A DNA stretch of 25,881 nt from NCBI GenBank assembly GCA_000969725.1, contig JXSR01S017351.1; one strand, written 5' to 3'. Position 1 is the stretch's first letter. Every line of letters starts with the position of its first letter. Below are positions 9,948 through 18,452 of the stretch, one piece after another. The position numbers were made by a program, and so were the translations under genes. The notes below the pieces were generated by a model. That model saw only the letters and a program-made list of their open reading frames with translations. It did no database searches and had not been told where the DNA came from. Source of the DNA: Ophiothrix spiculata. Its lineage: Eukaryota > Echinodermata > Ophiuroidea > Amphilepidida > Ophiotrichidae.

Positions 9948-10175
9948 CCTAACACTTTTGACCACTTCTTGATCTCACAGGTTTCCCCCTGGATTCGAAC
10001 CCGGGACCCCCTGCTTCCCGGTCCAATTATCACTATGTCAAGCCACTGAGCAGGCGCAGCCATGGCAGCGATTTCGTGATCATAGCTAACTTGGGTCTAT
10101 GTCTGACGTATTTAAACTTAGGCAAATTTCTTAACTTTGTGGAATGGGATATTGTGAGATTCAGTGGGTTTAGGG
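9948..10175. mobile_element. TTAA-flanked MITE, present only in copy A
   Basis: The element begins CCCTAACAC and ends GGTTTAGGG, with TTAA on both sides (9944-9947, 10176-10179). Copy B shows the uninterrupted site as TCAA at 11859-11862, which fixes the boundaries. TTAA duplication and a CCC start are features of piggyBac-type elements. The inside carries a tRNA-like segment (see 9981-10062) and a stretch, GGCAGCGATTTCGT, shared with the element at 11253-11514. Confidence 0.8.
9981..10062 (-). repeat. tRNA-like module (A and B box) inside the MITE
   Basis: On the minus strand, GGTCCCGGGTTCGAATCCAG is a near-ideal T-arm/B box. About 45 bases upstream, GCGCCTGCTCAGTGGCTTGA resembles an A box. 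The segment between is too irregular for a working tRNA, and there is no clean acceptor stem. It is best read as a tRNA-derived (SINE-type) module rather than a tRNA gene. Confidence 0.65.
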
Positions 10176-10604
10176 TTAAGCATTGGTCACAGGATCTTTA
10201 GAAGCTTTGACTCATACACCTGATTTAAAGCGTGGAGCCTTACAATGTATAATGAGACTAAAACAATCCGTGATGTGGTTCAATCCCTGGTTCAATCGAA
10301 TTTCAGCAACCAGATTTAACAGTTAATCTACTCTTCTTATATTGTGGCCATAAATTTTCAGATACAAATTTATACATAAGTTGCTGATGACAGAACCCAA
10401 ACAAGGGTTGAAAAAGTCAAAGATGTCATAAAAAAAATCAAATATCGCAGGAAAAAAACTTCTGCATCGGGTGTTTGTTACAACGGTGAGACAAAAGCCA
10501 TGAGGAAAGCGACGTGATTAGCGGCGGGGCTAGCCTGACTTACCACAGGACAGTGACAAACCTTCCATGCTAGGGCTGAGTTCCTGCCTGCCTGCCCGAT
10601 TGAC

Positions 10605-10654
10605 NNNNNNNNNNNNNNNNNNNNNNNNNNNNNNNNNNNNNNNNNNNNNNNNNN
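10605..10654. other. Assembly gap of 50 N
   Basis: There are exactly 50 Ns, a size typical of a placeholder of unknown true length. Duplicated sequence runs right up to it on both sides. Confidence 0.99.
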
Positions 10655-11068
10655 ATATTTATCAAGGATTTTTTAATCCTTTGTTAGTGATTAAACTGCT
10701 TCACCTGATATTAGGGGTCTTTGGATTTTTTGTATGTTAAGCCATGAGAAAAAGAAAGAATTTTAAGGCTGATAGCATTGGGGTCTCAAATCTTGCCATG
10801 CTCAGTTTTCAAAGCAGCAGAAGAACTGGAAAATCTGAAGAACCTTATGAAAACGAGCATGGACTAGAAGCGGAATGTGCATTCAACGCCGTCCTGGACT
10901 CAACAATGCAAAGCGAGGCACGTACCGCTGCCCTAACCCGCTTTCCAAGCATCAGCTTCTTAATGCTAGGTTTCAACTAACTCTTGATTGTAACAAATGT
11001 TACAATCAGCCATTCTCTGACCATAGATTTCATTTACTTTTCTAAAATAAGAAAACAGATCATGTTAA

Positions 11069-11223
11069 CCCTAACCCCGAATTGAAAGGTGCTCCGTTTT
11101 CTAGCCTAAGTCCAACTACGTCATTTTGTCCCCATATGAATCCGCGTCTATGACGTATTTGGACTTAGGCGCATTTTGGTGATTTTTGACAGTGAGCTTT
11201 AGTGAGTTTTAGGGCGGTTAGGG
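11069..11223. mobile_element. TTAA-flanked palindromic MITE, short form (E1)
   Basis: The element begins CCCTAACCCCG and ends CGGTTAGGG. TTAA lies on the left (11065-11068) and TTAG, a likely mutated TTAA, on the right. Internally, GCCTAAGTCCAACTACGTCA faces its reverse complement around 11148-11170 with one mismatch. It lacks the tRNA-like module of the neighbouring longer form. Copy A shows the empty TTAA at 9596-9599. Confidence 0.75.
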
Positions 11224-11252
11224 TTAGTGCACATCCAACTAACCTTCATTAA

Positions 11253-11514
11253 CCCTAACCCTGAATTGAAAGGTGCTCCATTTACTAGCCTAAGTCCAAC
11301 TACGTCATAGGAGAAAAAAAGCATGTTTTCACCGGGATTCGAACCCATGACCGCTGACTTCCCAAGCGAGGCACACCACTAGCAGGCCGCCAGGGCTGCT
11401 GCCCGGGCAGCGATTTCGTCCCCATATGCAACCCGCGTCTATGACGTATTTGGATTTAAGCGCATTTTGGTGATTTTTGACAGTGAGCTTTAGTGAGTTT
11501 TAGGGCGGTTAATG
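11253..11514. mobile_element. TTAA-flanked MITE carrying a tRNA-like module (E2)
   Basis: Its outer parts match E1: CCCTAACCCTGAATTGAAAG at the left, and TTTTTGACAGTGAGCTTTAG with AGGGCGG at the right. TTAA flanks both sides (11249-11252, 11515-11518). Between the palindrome arms it holds about 100 extra bases (roughly 11310-11418) with a tRNA-like segment. A 25 bp spacer separates it from E1. That spacer is absent from the empty site in copy A, so E1 and E2 may have arrived as one composite. Confidence 0.75.
11331..11408 (-). repeat. tRNA-like module inside E2
   Basis: On the minus strand, CATGGGTTCGAATCCCGG is a B box. Upstream, GGCCTGCTAGTGGTGTGC resembles an A box and TTGGGAAGTC sits in the anticodon-arm position. 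It aligns with the module at 9981-10062 (GCCTGCT[C]AGTGG; GGGAAG; GGGTTCGAATCC), so both probably come from one ancestral tRNA-like unit. Confidence 0.65.
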
Positions 11515-11596
11515 TTAATGTAGGTAAATTTTGACCTAATTTTCAGAAGATAAAACAAAATTCCAATCTAGGTGATAACATGCCTATGGAACCTTA

Positions 11597-11846
11597 GAAG
11601 CACTGGAGCACAATTGGGCCACAACTTTGTGCATCCGACCACAACCTGGTCAGAGCTTTGATTTTACAAGATGGCCACTATAGTCTTGATTTTATACCTC
11701 GAGATTATTTTAAAATATTCATTCCATTTATTGAAATAACCTAGATGTGCATAATCAAGCCTATGGTGGCCATCTTGGAAAATCAAATATGTGGCCGGGT
11801 TGCGGTCGGCCGCACAAAGTTGTGACCCAATTGAGCTCCAGCGCCC
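11597..11846. mobile_element. Long-armed inverted-repeat MITE (copy B)
   Basis: This is the copy B counterpart of 9680-9931, with the same arms and TA flanks (11595-11596, 11847-11848) and scattered substitutions. The frame at 11791-11991 crosses its right end and is not a gene. Confidence 0.8.
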
Positions 11847-12276
11847 TAGTATATCATCTCAAGCATCGGTCACAGGATCTTTAGAAGCTTTGACTCATAC
11901 ACAGGATTTAAAACGTGGAGCCTTACAATGTATAATGAGACTAAAACAATCCGTGACGTGGTTCAATCCCAATTTCAGCAACCAGATTTAACAGTAAATC
12001 TACTCTTCTTATATTGTGGCCATAATTTTTCAGATACAAATCTAATATATAAGTTGCGATGACAGAACCCAAACAAGGGTTGAAAAAGTCAAAGATGTCA
12101 TAAAAAGAATCAAATATCGCAGGAAAAAAACTTCTGCATCGGGTGTTTGTTACAACGGTGAGACAAAAGCCATGAGGAAAGCGACGTGATTAGCGGCGGG
12201 GCTAGCCTGACTTACCACAGGACAGTGACAAACCTTCCATGCTAGGGCTGAGTTCCTGCCTGCCTGCCCGATTGAC

Positions 12277-13053
12277 TGCTTGACTACGAGTGATTAAAGT
12301 GATTCACCATGGATGACTAAGGAAAGCACAGCGATCAATAATAGCCGATTACATGCATACAACAACGTATATGCAAGAAGGGGAAAGTGGTCCGTCTCTC
12401 TGTCAAGCCGGTGACTGAAGACCATGCTTAAGGGGTATTTGATGCAAATCAATGCTATTATTAAAAGCTCGGCTTACATTTGGTTTATTAATCACCAAAT
12501 CATTACGATTCCTTTGTTTTTCATCTAAGTCCGCTAATCTAGAGAGAGAATAAGTGATGCTGATCAAGATGGATAGTTGCAACATTTAACACATACAATT
12601 CGTTTAACTTTGGTGATGATCTAACAAATAAGTTAAAATAGTAGCAGTGAATATAAACAGTAATATATTTTTACTTAAAATTTTACATTAAACAAAACAA
12701 GCATTTTTTCTGATTTTCTAAGTAATGGGCTTTTCACTCCAATAGACCTTTCCAATTTTGTGAGAGGGGGTGCAGAGGCATGAAGGGGTGGATGGAAAAG
12801 CACACCCTATCTGTTATATGTTACATCACAGGTCACCTGCAATTTACAACATGAGGCATACCATTCTTTTTTTTATTATTATTATTTCCTCGGCAATAGA
12901 AAGGGATAAAAATGTTCAACGACCTCATGAAAATGAAATGCAAGTGTCTGTAATCTGTTATATCAGTGTTACATAAAATATGAAATCGTAGGCTGTAATT
13001 ATATCTGAATATACATCATGATACAGCATAGCAATTAGTACCACAGACAACAA
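12277..13053. other. Non-coding stretch
   Basis: No supported gene was seen. The minus-strand frame at 12403-12585 (60 codons) and the plus frame at 12770-12976 (68 codons) are short, of ordinary composition and without motifs. Confidence 0.5.
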
Positions 13054-13269
13054 GGGGCCATATATAGACCAAGACATACAGGCTGTACCAGAAAAAAAAA
13101 ATGAAATTTTGACCTGAACAACCATTGATCATCTTTTCACATATCCGCTCACATGGTGCTTTAAAAGGGGCCAGACCAAGACATACAGCCTGTACCAGAA
13201 AAAAATGAAATTTTGACCTGAACAACCATTGATTATCTGTTCGCATATCTGCTCACATGGTGCTTTAAA
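13054..13269. repeat. 107-113 bp tandem duplication
   Basis: GGGGCCA...AGACCAAGACATACAG and then TGAAATTTTGACCTGAACAA, CCATTGAT, GCTCACATGGTGCTTTAAA occur twice: about 13054-13166 and 13167-13269. The first copy has six extra bases (TATATA) and a longer A-run. The minus-strand frame across it (13016-13246) repeats accordingly and is not called. Confidence 0.9.
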
Positions 13270-13489
13270 CGATAACTCATTGCGTACATATTTAATTCAA
13301 GTGAAGGTTCGTGAACATGAACCATTGACTGCAGGACACACTAATAATAATACACAGCATTTAAATACGCTATTCACCGTAGTACAATAGCGCTGGCCAT
13401 TATTATTACCGCCGTACAAGGGAATCGTCAGAACCATTTTGCCTTAAACTAGGCCATTTGCAGCCATGGCCATTGGCGCAGACCTATCA

Positions 13490-13680
13490 GCACTTAGGTT
13501 ATAATATCCCCCCTAAACAGCTCCCAATACGCTTGGGTCAATGAGGCAAGTGTGATAAAGTGATTTGCCCTGATTCACAACACGTTGGCGCTAGCAGGGC
13601 TAGAACTCACAACCTTCTGGTTATTGAGTCCTGCACTGTTCGCTATCGTTTTGATGTGCTGAGTGAAGGACACTTTCTGG
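13490..13680 (-). repeat. tRNA-derived SINE remnant
   Basis: On the minus strand, GGTTGTGAGTTCTAGCCC (plus 13595-13612) is a degenerate B box. Upstream, GATAGCGAACAGTGCAGGAC occupies the A-box/anticodon-arm region. The tail continues GCTAGCGCCAACGTGTTGTG and GACCCAAGCGTATTGGGAGC, which looks like the unrelated body of a tRNA-SINE. Both outer limits are approximate. Confidence 0.55.
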
Positions 13681-14432
13681 TTTTGATATGTTGATGTGCA
13701 GGGCACCCAATCTTTTAAAGGCAACTGCAGGACATTTTATGATAATTGTTCATTTTTCTCACACATGAATATAGAATGTTTTGATCGAAATTTTAACACT
13801 CTTTTATACTATTATATTAAAGAAACTGAAATCACCTTTGATAAGATCAATTTACGTAACATTATGACTAAATCATCCTTTATTTCTCCAATTGAAGTAA
13901 ACGGAGAGTAAATTATGAGGTAAGGTACATGATATTTTATATATGAATGCATGGTTAGCCCCTCATTAATCATAAGCTTTATTGTGTCTGTGCTTTATGT
14001 ACAGTAAAACTACACGTAGTGCTCTTGAATGTGTACAGTAGGTTGTTATCAGCAAATCAACATATTAAAACCCGAATGGTGATGATCCTAATTTGTATGT
14101 CAATTCTGCGCAACCTTTTCCAATCTTTTCAGGGGATATCTGATCAATTTTTGTTTCTAGAATGGTCACTGATCAGGCTCATCATTTATTTACCAAAACT
14201 TCCAAATGTTGAAAAATATCTGGGGGATATGATGCTATATATTATAGTAATGACTCAAAATGAACTCAAAACTATTACAGAGATCAAATTTGGAGAATAA
14301 TTTCAATAATTAACAATTTTATACAAGATTGACAGAAGAGGAGAAATCATACTTTCATCAAAATACTTGTCTAAAAATTATTGCAGCTACCTTTCAGAAG
14401 AAATAGGAGCAACAAATGTAGTGGTAGCACTA
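13681..14432. other. AT-rich non-coding stretch
   Basis: Two plus-strand frames (13696-13911, 71 codons; 14019-14300, 93 codons) have no recognisable domain and a strong A/T composition. They are not called. Nothing else was seen. Confidence 0.5.
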
Positions 14433-14686
14433 GGCCAAAAAAAAATTATTTGGTTGCCCTCCATAGCTTTTTTCAGAGATGGTAGGTCGGTCGGTGATTA
14501 GGGATATCCTAAACATTTTGAGGGTTGAATATCGAAAAAAGCAAAAATTTAACATTGTTTTTTTGTAGTTTTCGGTAAGTTTGCATACTTTTGAGAAAAA
14601 AATTTTTTTTCAATAAAAAAAAGTTTGGGTCGGGCTGAAAAATAGGGTCGGTCGGTGGAGGGCAACCAAACAATTTGTTTTGGGCC
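14433..14686. mobile_element. GGCC-ended MITE, 3 bp target duplication CTA
   Basis: The left end GGCCAAAAAAAAATTATTTG and GTTGCCCTCCA match the reverse complement of the right end (GGCCCAAAACAAATTGTTTG, GTTGCCCTCCA). The flanks are CTA at 14430-14432 and 14687-14689. It belongs to the same family as 8530-8799 and 22917-23232. The minus-strand frame at 14509-14736 is contained mostly in it and is not a gene. Confidence 0.8.
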
Positions 14687-15190
14687 CTAGGGGGTGCCTT
14701 TAGGCATCGGGCAGAAAAAAAAGGCTTGCAAATCAAATTTCACTTGATCATCCCCTTTTTTTACAATTTTGATGTAAAATGTCATAATTTTAAATTAGAG
14801 ACTGTTTAAAATTGTTTTTACATTAAACAAATAAAATACTTTACAAGTACATACCGTTTTTCCGTAAATGCACAATCAAATTTAAAGGAAATCAAAGCGC
14901 ACAAAATGACGCCATTGCACCTACTTACGTAGTGTTTATATTGATGTACACTGAAGTGAATGGTTAAGGCAATAGAATTCCACTGATGTGGTGTCAATCC
15001 TGACAAGTACAATTGGACGTTGCAAAAAAGTAGGTCCATCCCATGGTTGTTTTGAGAGCTAGGAGGTGACTTGCCCTACATCTCGTCCTTGCATCATCGC
15101 AAATTGAGCGCATTATACATATCTCGGCATTTCCTTACTTCGTTTTACACAAAATTCCTAACCAGATCCAATTGACAGTTGAAAAGCGAT
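14687..15190. other. AT-rich non-coding stretch
   Basis: Nothing was recognised. The minus-strand frame at 14818-15039 (73 codons) shows no motif and is not called. Confidence 0.5.
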
Positions 15191-15269
15191 AGTTTTGAAG
15201 AATTGGATAGCATCAAGATTTGAAACCATAATTTTGATGATTTGGACATTGTCAAGTTTTGAAATCATA
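15191..15269. repeat. 40 bp imperfect tandem duplication
   Basis: AGTTTTGAAGAATTGGATAG...GATTTGAAACCATA is followed directly by ATTTTGATGATTTGGACATT...GTTTTGAAATCATA. About four in five positions agree. Confidence 0.7.
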
Positions 15270-15374
15270 GTCAACTTTTTGAGTCTTTTTTGGGACAACT
15301 GATATGGCCTGATATGTGATTCATTGAATTCACCAGTTATGATATTATATAAATCCACCATGTAATGGTATAGA

Positions 15375-15648
15375 TAGGGGCAGATCCAGGAATCTTCAAA
15401 AGAGGGAGCGTAATTTTGACAGCGCCTCCGCACCCAGTCAAAATCAGGTGTTGCTCTGAAAAAAAAGGTGTTGAAGGGTGTAGAACTGTACGATTATACC
15501 TAAAAATCATGTATTTGCTGCCGTTCTTGACACAATTATTAATTTTTTAGGAATAAAATCATTAAACAACGACGGCTTCTTGGTGCTCCACCAAAATAAG
15601 AGGGGGCGCACGCCGGCTGCGCCCCTCCCCCCTCTAAATCCGCCACTG
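15375..15648. mobile_element. hAT-like MITE (CAGTGGCGGAT end)
   Basis: The reverse complement of the right end reads CAGTGGCGGATTTAGAGGGG, a classic hAT-type terminus. The left end TAGGGGCAGATCCAGGAATC is a worn version. GGTATAGA lies on the left (15367-15374). On the right, GTATAGA follows the final CACTG, so a 7-8 bp target duplication is compatible. The element has no coding capacity. Confidence 0.75.
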
Positions 15649-16139
15649 GTATAGAGGAGAGTAGTGGAAATTACTGGGGTTTCTACATGTCCATTCCAAT
15701 GCAGAAATACTTATATGCTAATCAGCTGAAACTGTAATTTAACTTCTTGGTTGAGTAGGCCTCATAAATGTGGGGACAGTAATTTGCACTAATTGTCCCC
15801 TTTAACCACATCGTTTGTAAACTAAACCTTAAAAAAAAAAAGTTTGTCTAGATTATTACAAACTTTACTCCGTACATCATTCCATCCATTGATCACAACT
15901 TTCCACAACCGAGTCTATCAAACTGAATATGACACCAGGAATCTCGTAAAATAGAAACTTGCAGAACAATCAATCAATACCATATTCCAGGAAGTAGTTC
16001 ACAGCATATCAAAACTCTTACCATCATGCTGAACATATAATACCCTCATAAATATACAGCTCAAAATTCCCTCGCAAGATTCATCTCTGCATAAATTGCA
16101 ATCAGTCGCACAAGTGTGATGTAAAAATCAAGAAAATTA
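15649..16139. other. AT-rich non-coding stretch
   Basis: No gene, RNA or element was recognised. Confidence 0.5.
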
Positions 16140-17060
16140 AGACTCAGCACTTAGCAAGACTGCTACAGAGACATCCCATTCATGGTTTTCCCCACAATAC
16201 AGTACCTGTTATTCGTTGTTCTACCATCGTGAAGCAAGACTGCTACAAAGACGAACACATTGATTAGACTTCCAGTGCATGGTCCAATGCAACAAATGTC
16301 ATTTATACCACCACATTGAGTACCAAGACTGTTACAAAGTCAAAGTCATTCATAGTCTTCAACACAACCCAATATCTCTGATGATACACCCCCACATCAG
16401 GCCAGGCCCATAGCCAGGATTTTTGAAAGGGGGTGGTGGATTTTCAAAAAAGTGGACTTTTTGGAGGAAAACTTTTCTGACAAGCAAAAAAAAAAAAAAA
16501 AAGGTTTTCAGTAGTTTTCCAGCCATTTTGTGCAGTATTTTATTAACAAACGACATACATTTACGTGTTTTAATACTTTATAGTAGTTTTTGCTGGACAT
16601 TTAGGGATTTTTTTTTTGACTTTTGGGGGGCTTTGACTGTAAAGGGGTGGGGGCGGCTGCCCCCCCCCCCCTCCCCTACCCCTCTGGCTACGGGCCTGCC
16701 CCACATGCACTGAGTAGCAGACCTACTACTAAGACAAACGCATTCATAGTATCCCCATGATCCTGTTAATGAAATATATGGCAAAGCTTTTCTATACTAC
16801 TACTTGCAACAGAATATCAAGACTGCTTCAAAAACAAAACTTCATCATAATCTCCTCCACAATCTTCTGTTGCCATAAAACCACATGGGAGTCCTGCAGT
16901 AAAGATGAGTCCTGCGTCAAAGACAACCCCAAGTCCTCCCTGCAAATTTATGCAATATACCATATACCACTACTACATGAGACTGACTAACAAGACTTCT
17001 TCAAAGACAAACCTATCTATAATTCAAGCAAACACAAGACTAGTCTTCCTCCATAATCCT
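16140..17060. repeat. Decayed ~80-90 bp tandem array, split by a hAT-like MITE
   Basis: A core like CAAGACTGCTACAAAGACAA followed by C[A/G]CATTCATAGT recurs at about 16157, 16235, 16323, 16725, 16817, 16902 and 16988. When the 301 bp insertion plus its 8 bp duplication is removed, the 16323-to-16725 interval shrinks to about 93, in step with the others. The 141-codon plus frame at 16905-17330 begins in this array and is probably chance. Confidence 0.6.
16398..16698. mobile_element. hAT-like MITE with perfect 8 bp target duplication
   Basis: CCCCACAT flanks both ends (16390-16397 and 16699-16706). The reverse complement of the right end is CAGGCCCGTAGCCAGAGGGG. The left end reads CAGGCCAGGCCCATAGCCAG, that is, the same terminus with its first bases duplicated. 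A 17-base A-run and several G/C-runs lie inside. Three short frames (16359-16556, 16423-16713, 16578-16784) are artefacts of these runs. Confidence 0.88.
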
Positions 17061-17616
17061 CCAAAACGGCAGTCTAATGCCAAAGGACCACCTTATAAGA
17101 TACCCAATAGGATGGCGGACACCAAGTGTATCAAACTCACAGCCAGCGGTACCATTGCTCTCTCTTCCTTTGAATTAGGACACATCAAGCTATTGATTAG
17201 TCCCCTACCTGGAAATGTCCCTATCACTACATCGCATAATTATTCAATGAGTTCCCCGCTAGTATTTTTGTCTTCATGGCCTTATGTCATAGATTCTTGT
17301 TATGTCATGGATTCTTGTTCTCGCTGCTAAGTTTATATTGCACAATTTCAAAGGTTATCATAAAAAGTCCTGACAAGTTCTCTGTCTTCTATGATTTGGT
17401 GTCTCTATTGTACCATGATAGGACTTTATAAAATCTATGGTAAGAATAATACAACTTGTGAGATTAAACTTAAATTCTTCATTTTAACTATGCAAAATAA
17501 GTACACCTCAAATATTTTCATCATCTGTATCAAAATATTGAACAAAAAATCCTATTTTACACTTGAGTTTAGTTAAACCAAGTTACTGTTGCCATTTTAA
17601 GCCATGGCATTGTTGG
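17061..17616. other. Non-coding stretch with an 18 bp duplication
   Basis: TTATGTCATAGATTCTTG (17282-17299) is followed at once by TTATGTCATGGATTCTTG (17300-17317). Nothing else was recognised. Confidence 0.55.
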
Positions 17617-18008
17617 TCATCTTCTCTTCATTTGAAATTTTACGTCTCTGTGATCTCCATATGTGGGGCACAGTACCCCTTTCCTGATAATGAAGTGAAT
17701 CTCATCCCCAGAGTATACAGTTCTTTCCCTGCTTAAACACCTGCTGGTACTTTGCATCCCTGTGAGCACAGGTAACAAACTCTGCTCATTCTCATCTAGC
17801 GATGGTTTACATTGATTAACAGTCCATCGGGATGTCCCACATAGTTTTTGCTTATTTTGAAGACATCGTGGAAGAGTATGGTGCGGTAAGTGGCTCGCTG
17901 GGAGTGGCGGGTTGCCGTGACAATTGGATTACAGACGGTTGCAAGATTATCTCTTGTCACATTCAAATGACATTTCAACTCTGAAGGTGGCCTTCTTAAA
18001 AAACACAA
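17617..18008 (-). pseudogene. Possible decayed coding fragment, family unknown
   Basis: This ~390 bp minus-strand segment is richer in G+C than its flanks and has overlapping long frames. One runs from 17928 to a TGA at 17617-17619 (103 codons open, including YSGDEIHFIIRKGVLCPTYG). One runs 18008-17796 (70 codons, including DNLATVCNPIVTATRHSQRA). A third has AHRDAKYQQVFKQGKNCILW before a TGA. The third frame would join the first if one G of the GGGG near 17700 were lost, which is how an old frameshifted coding sequence looks. I could not assign it to a transposase, reverse transcriptase or host gene. It may be a TE remnant or chance. Confidence 0.25.
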
Positions 18009-18240
18009 AATTTCGTTTTACATAAAATTTAAATACATATTGCTCTATATAATAAATATAAGATTTACTGAATATCCCTGATAGAATTTCCAGAACAAAC
18101 TAACATATGCAAACATTTTTGACACTAAAATTTCATTTGCTCTCTTACTTTAGACTTAGATAAATAAACGAGTAATTAACACTCGGTTCGACAAAGCAAT
18201 AGAGACTAAATGATTTAACCAAGGTCATAATTCGTTAGTC
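18009..18240. other. AT-rich non-coding spacer
   Basis: Nothing was recognised. Its right part may be the far side of the SINE that the next MITE seems to have entered. Confidence 0.45.
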
Positions 18241-18243
18241 TTA

Positions 18244-18452
18244 GGGTTGATTCATACTGTCATACATCATTTGACACCGAATGAATCTGGATGACCATGC
18301 CGAGTTGAAACGGATTAAATAGCCCGCTTGACAACACTATTCAGCACGTGTTGATATAAATGTATCTTTCTCCGGTTCATACTATTTATTCAATGCCGAA
18401 TATATTTTGACGTCACAAACGGTACCAAATGTATGAGAGTATGAATCCACCC
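18244..18452. mobile_element. Harbinger-like MITE, 3 bp target duplication TTA
   Basis: The left end GGGTTGATTCATACTGTCAT matches the reverse complement of the right end, GGGTGGATTCATACTCTCAT, and both continue into ACAT..TTTG. TTA flanks both sides (18241-18243, 18453-18455). A 3 bp T[T/A]A duplication and a GGG start fit the PIF/Harbinger group. It abuts the tRNA-like sequence at 18453-18530. Confidence 0.8.

Larger units (their letters stand above)
9153..10604. repeat. Copy A of the gap-flanking duplicate
   Basis: This segment matches 10655-12276 base for base over long stretches, for example ATCCTTTGTTAGTGATTAAA, CTATCAGCCATTCTCTGACC (allowing one change) and AAGCGACGTGATTAGCGGCG. Copy A ends exactly at the N run. 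It lacks the 450 bp insertion present in copy B. It has its own 228 bp element (9948-10175) and about 28 extra bases near 9282-9309. Base changes between copies are a few per cent by eye. A frame seen in copy B (10744-10980) is broken here by a length change and a TAA, which argues against it being a gene. Confidence 0.95.
10655..12276. repeat. Copy B of the gap-flanking duplicate
   Basis: This is the second version of the segment at 9153-10604. It begins at the first base after the gap and continues past the point where copy A stops (GCCTGCCCGATTGAC) into unique sequence. It carries 450 bp at 11069-11518 that copy A lacks, and lacks the element at 9948-10175. In both copies a minus-strand ATG (copy B 12238-12240, copy A 10566-10568) opens MEGLSLSC and runs into GTAAGT. 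This could be a tiny first exon but is weak evidence alone. Confidence 0.95.

Noticed and set aside
9981..10062. Functional tRNA gene
   Set aside because: Good B box and A-box-like sequence, but no closing acceptor stem, an irregular anticodon arm, and a position inside a mobile element.
10744..10980. 78-codon frame in copy B of the duplicate
   Set aside because: The matching region of copy A (from 9244) has an extra ~28 bases and a TAA (GATGTAAAGC for AATGCAAAGC). The frame is not kept between two nearly identical copies.
11067..11262. CCCTAACCCTAA-like strings suggesting an interstitial telomere repeat
   Set aside because: Only one to two units occur, at the ends of TTAA-flanked elements and in inverted orientation at the two ends. 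They are transposon termini.
16905..17330. Longest open frame, 141 codons, plus strand
   Set aside because: It starts inside a decayed tandem array, shows no domain, and a frame of this length is within reach of chance for a 26 kb AT-rich window.
17617..18008. Tc1-type transposase remnant (the W-D-E-x-x-F look of …LW/DEIHF…)
   Set aside because: The resemblance is a handful of residues and depends on a presumed frameshift. No second catalytic region or inverted ends were found.
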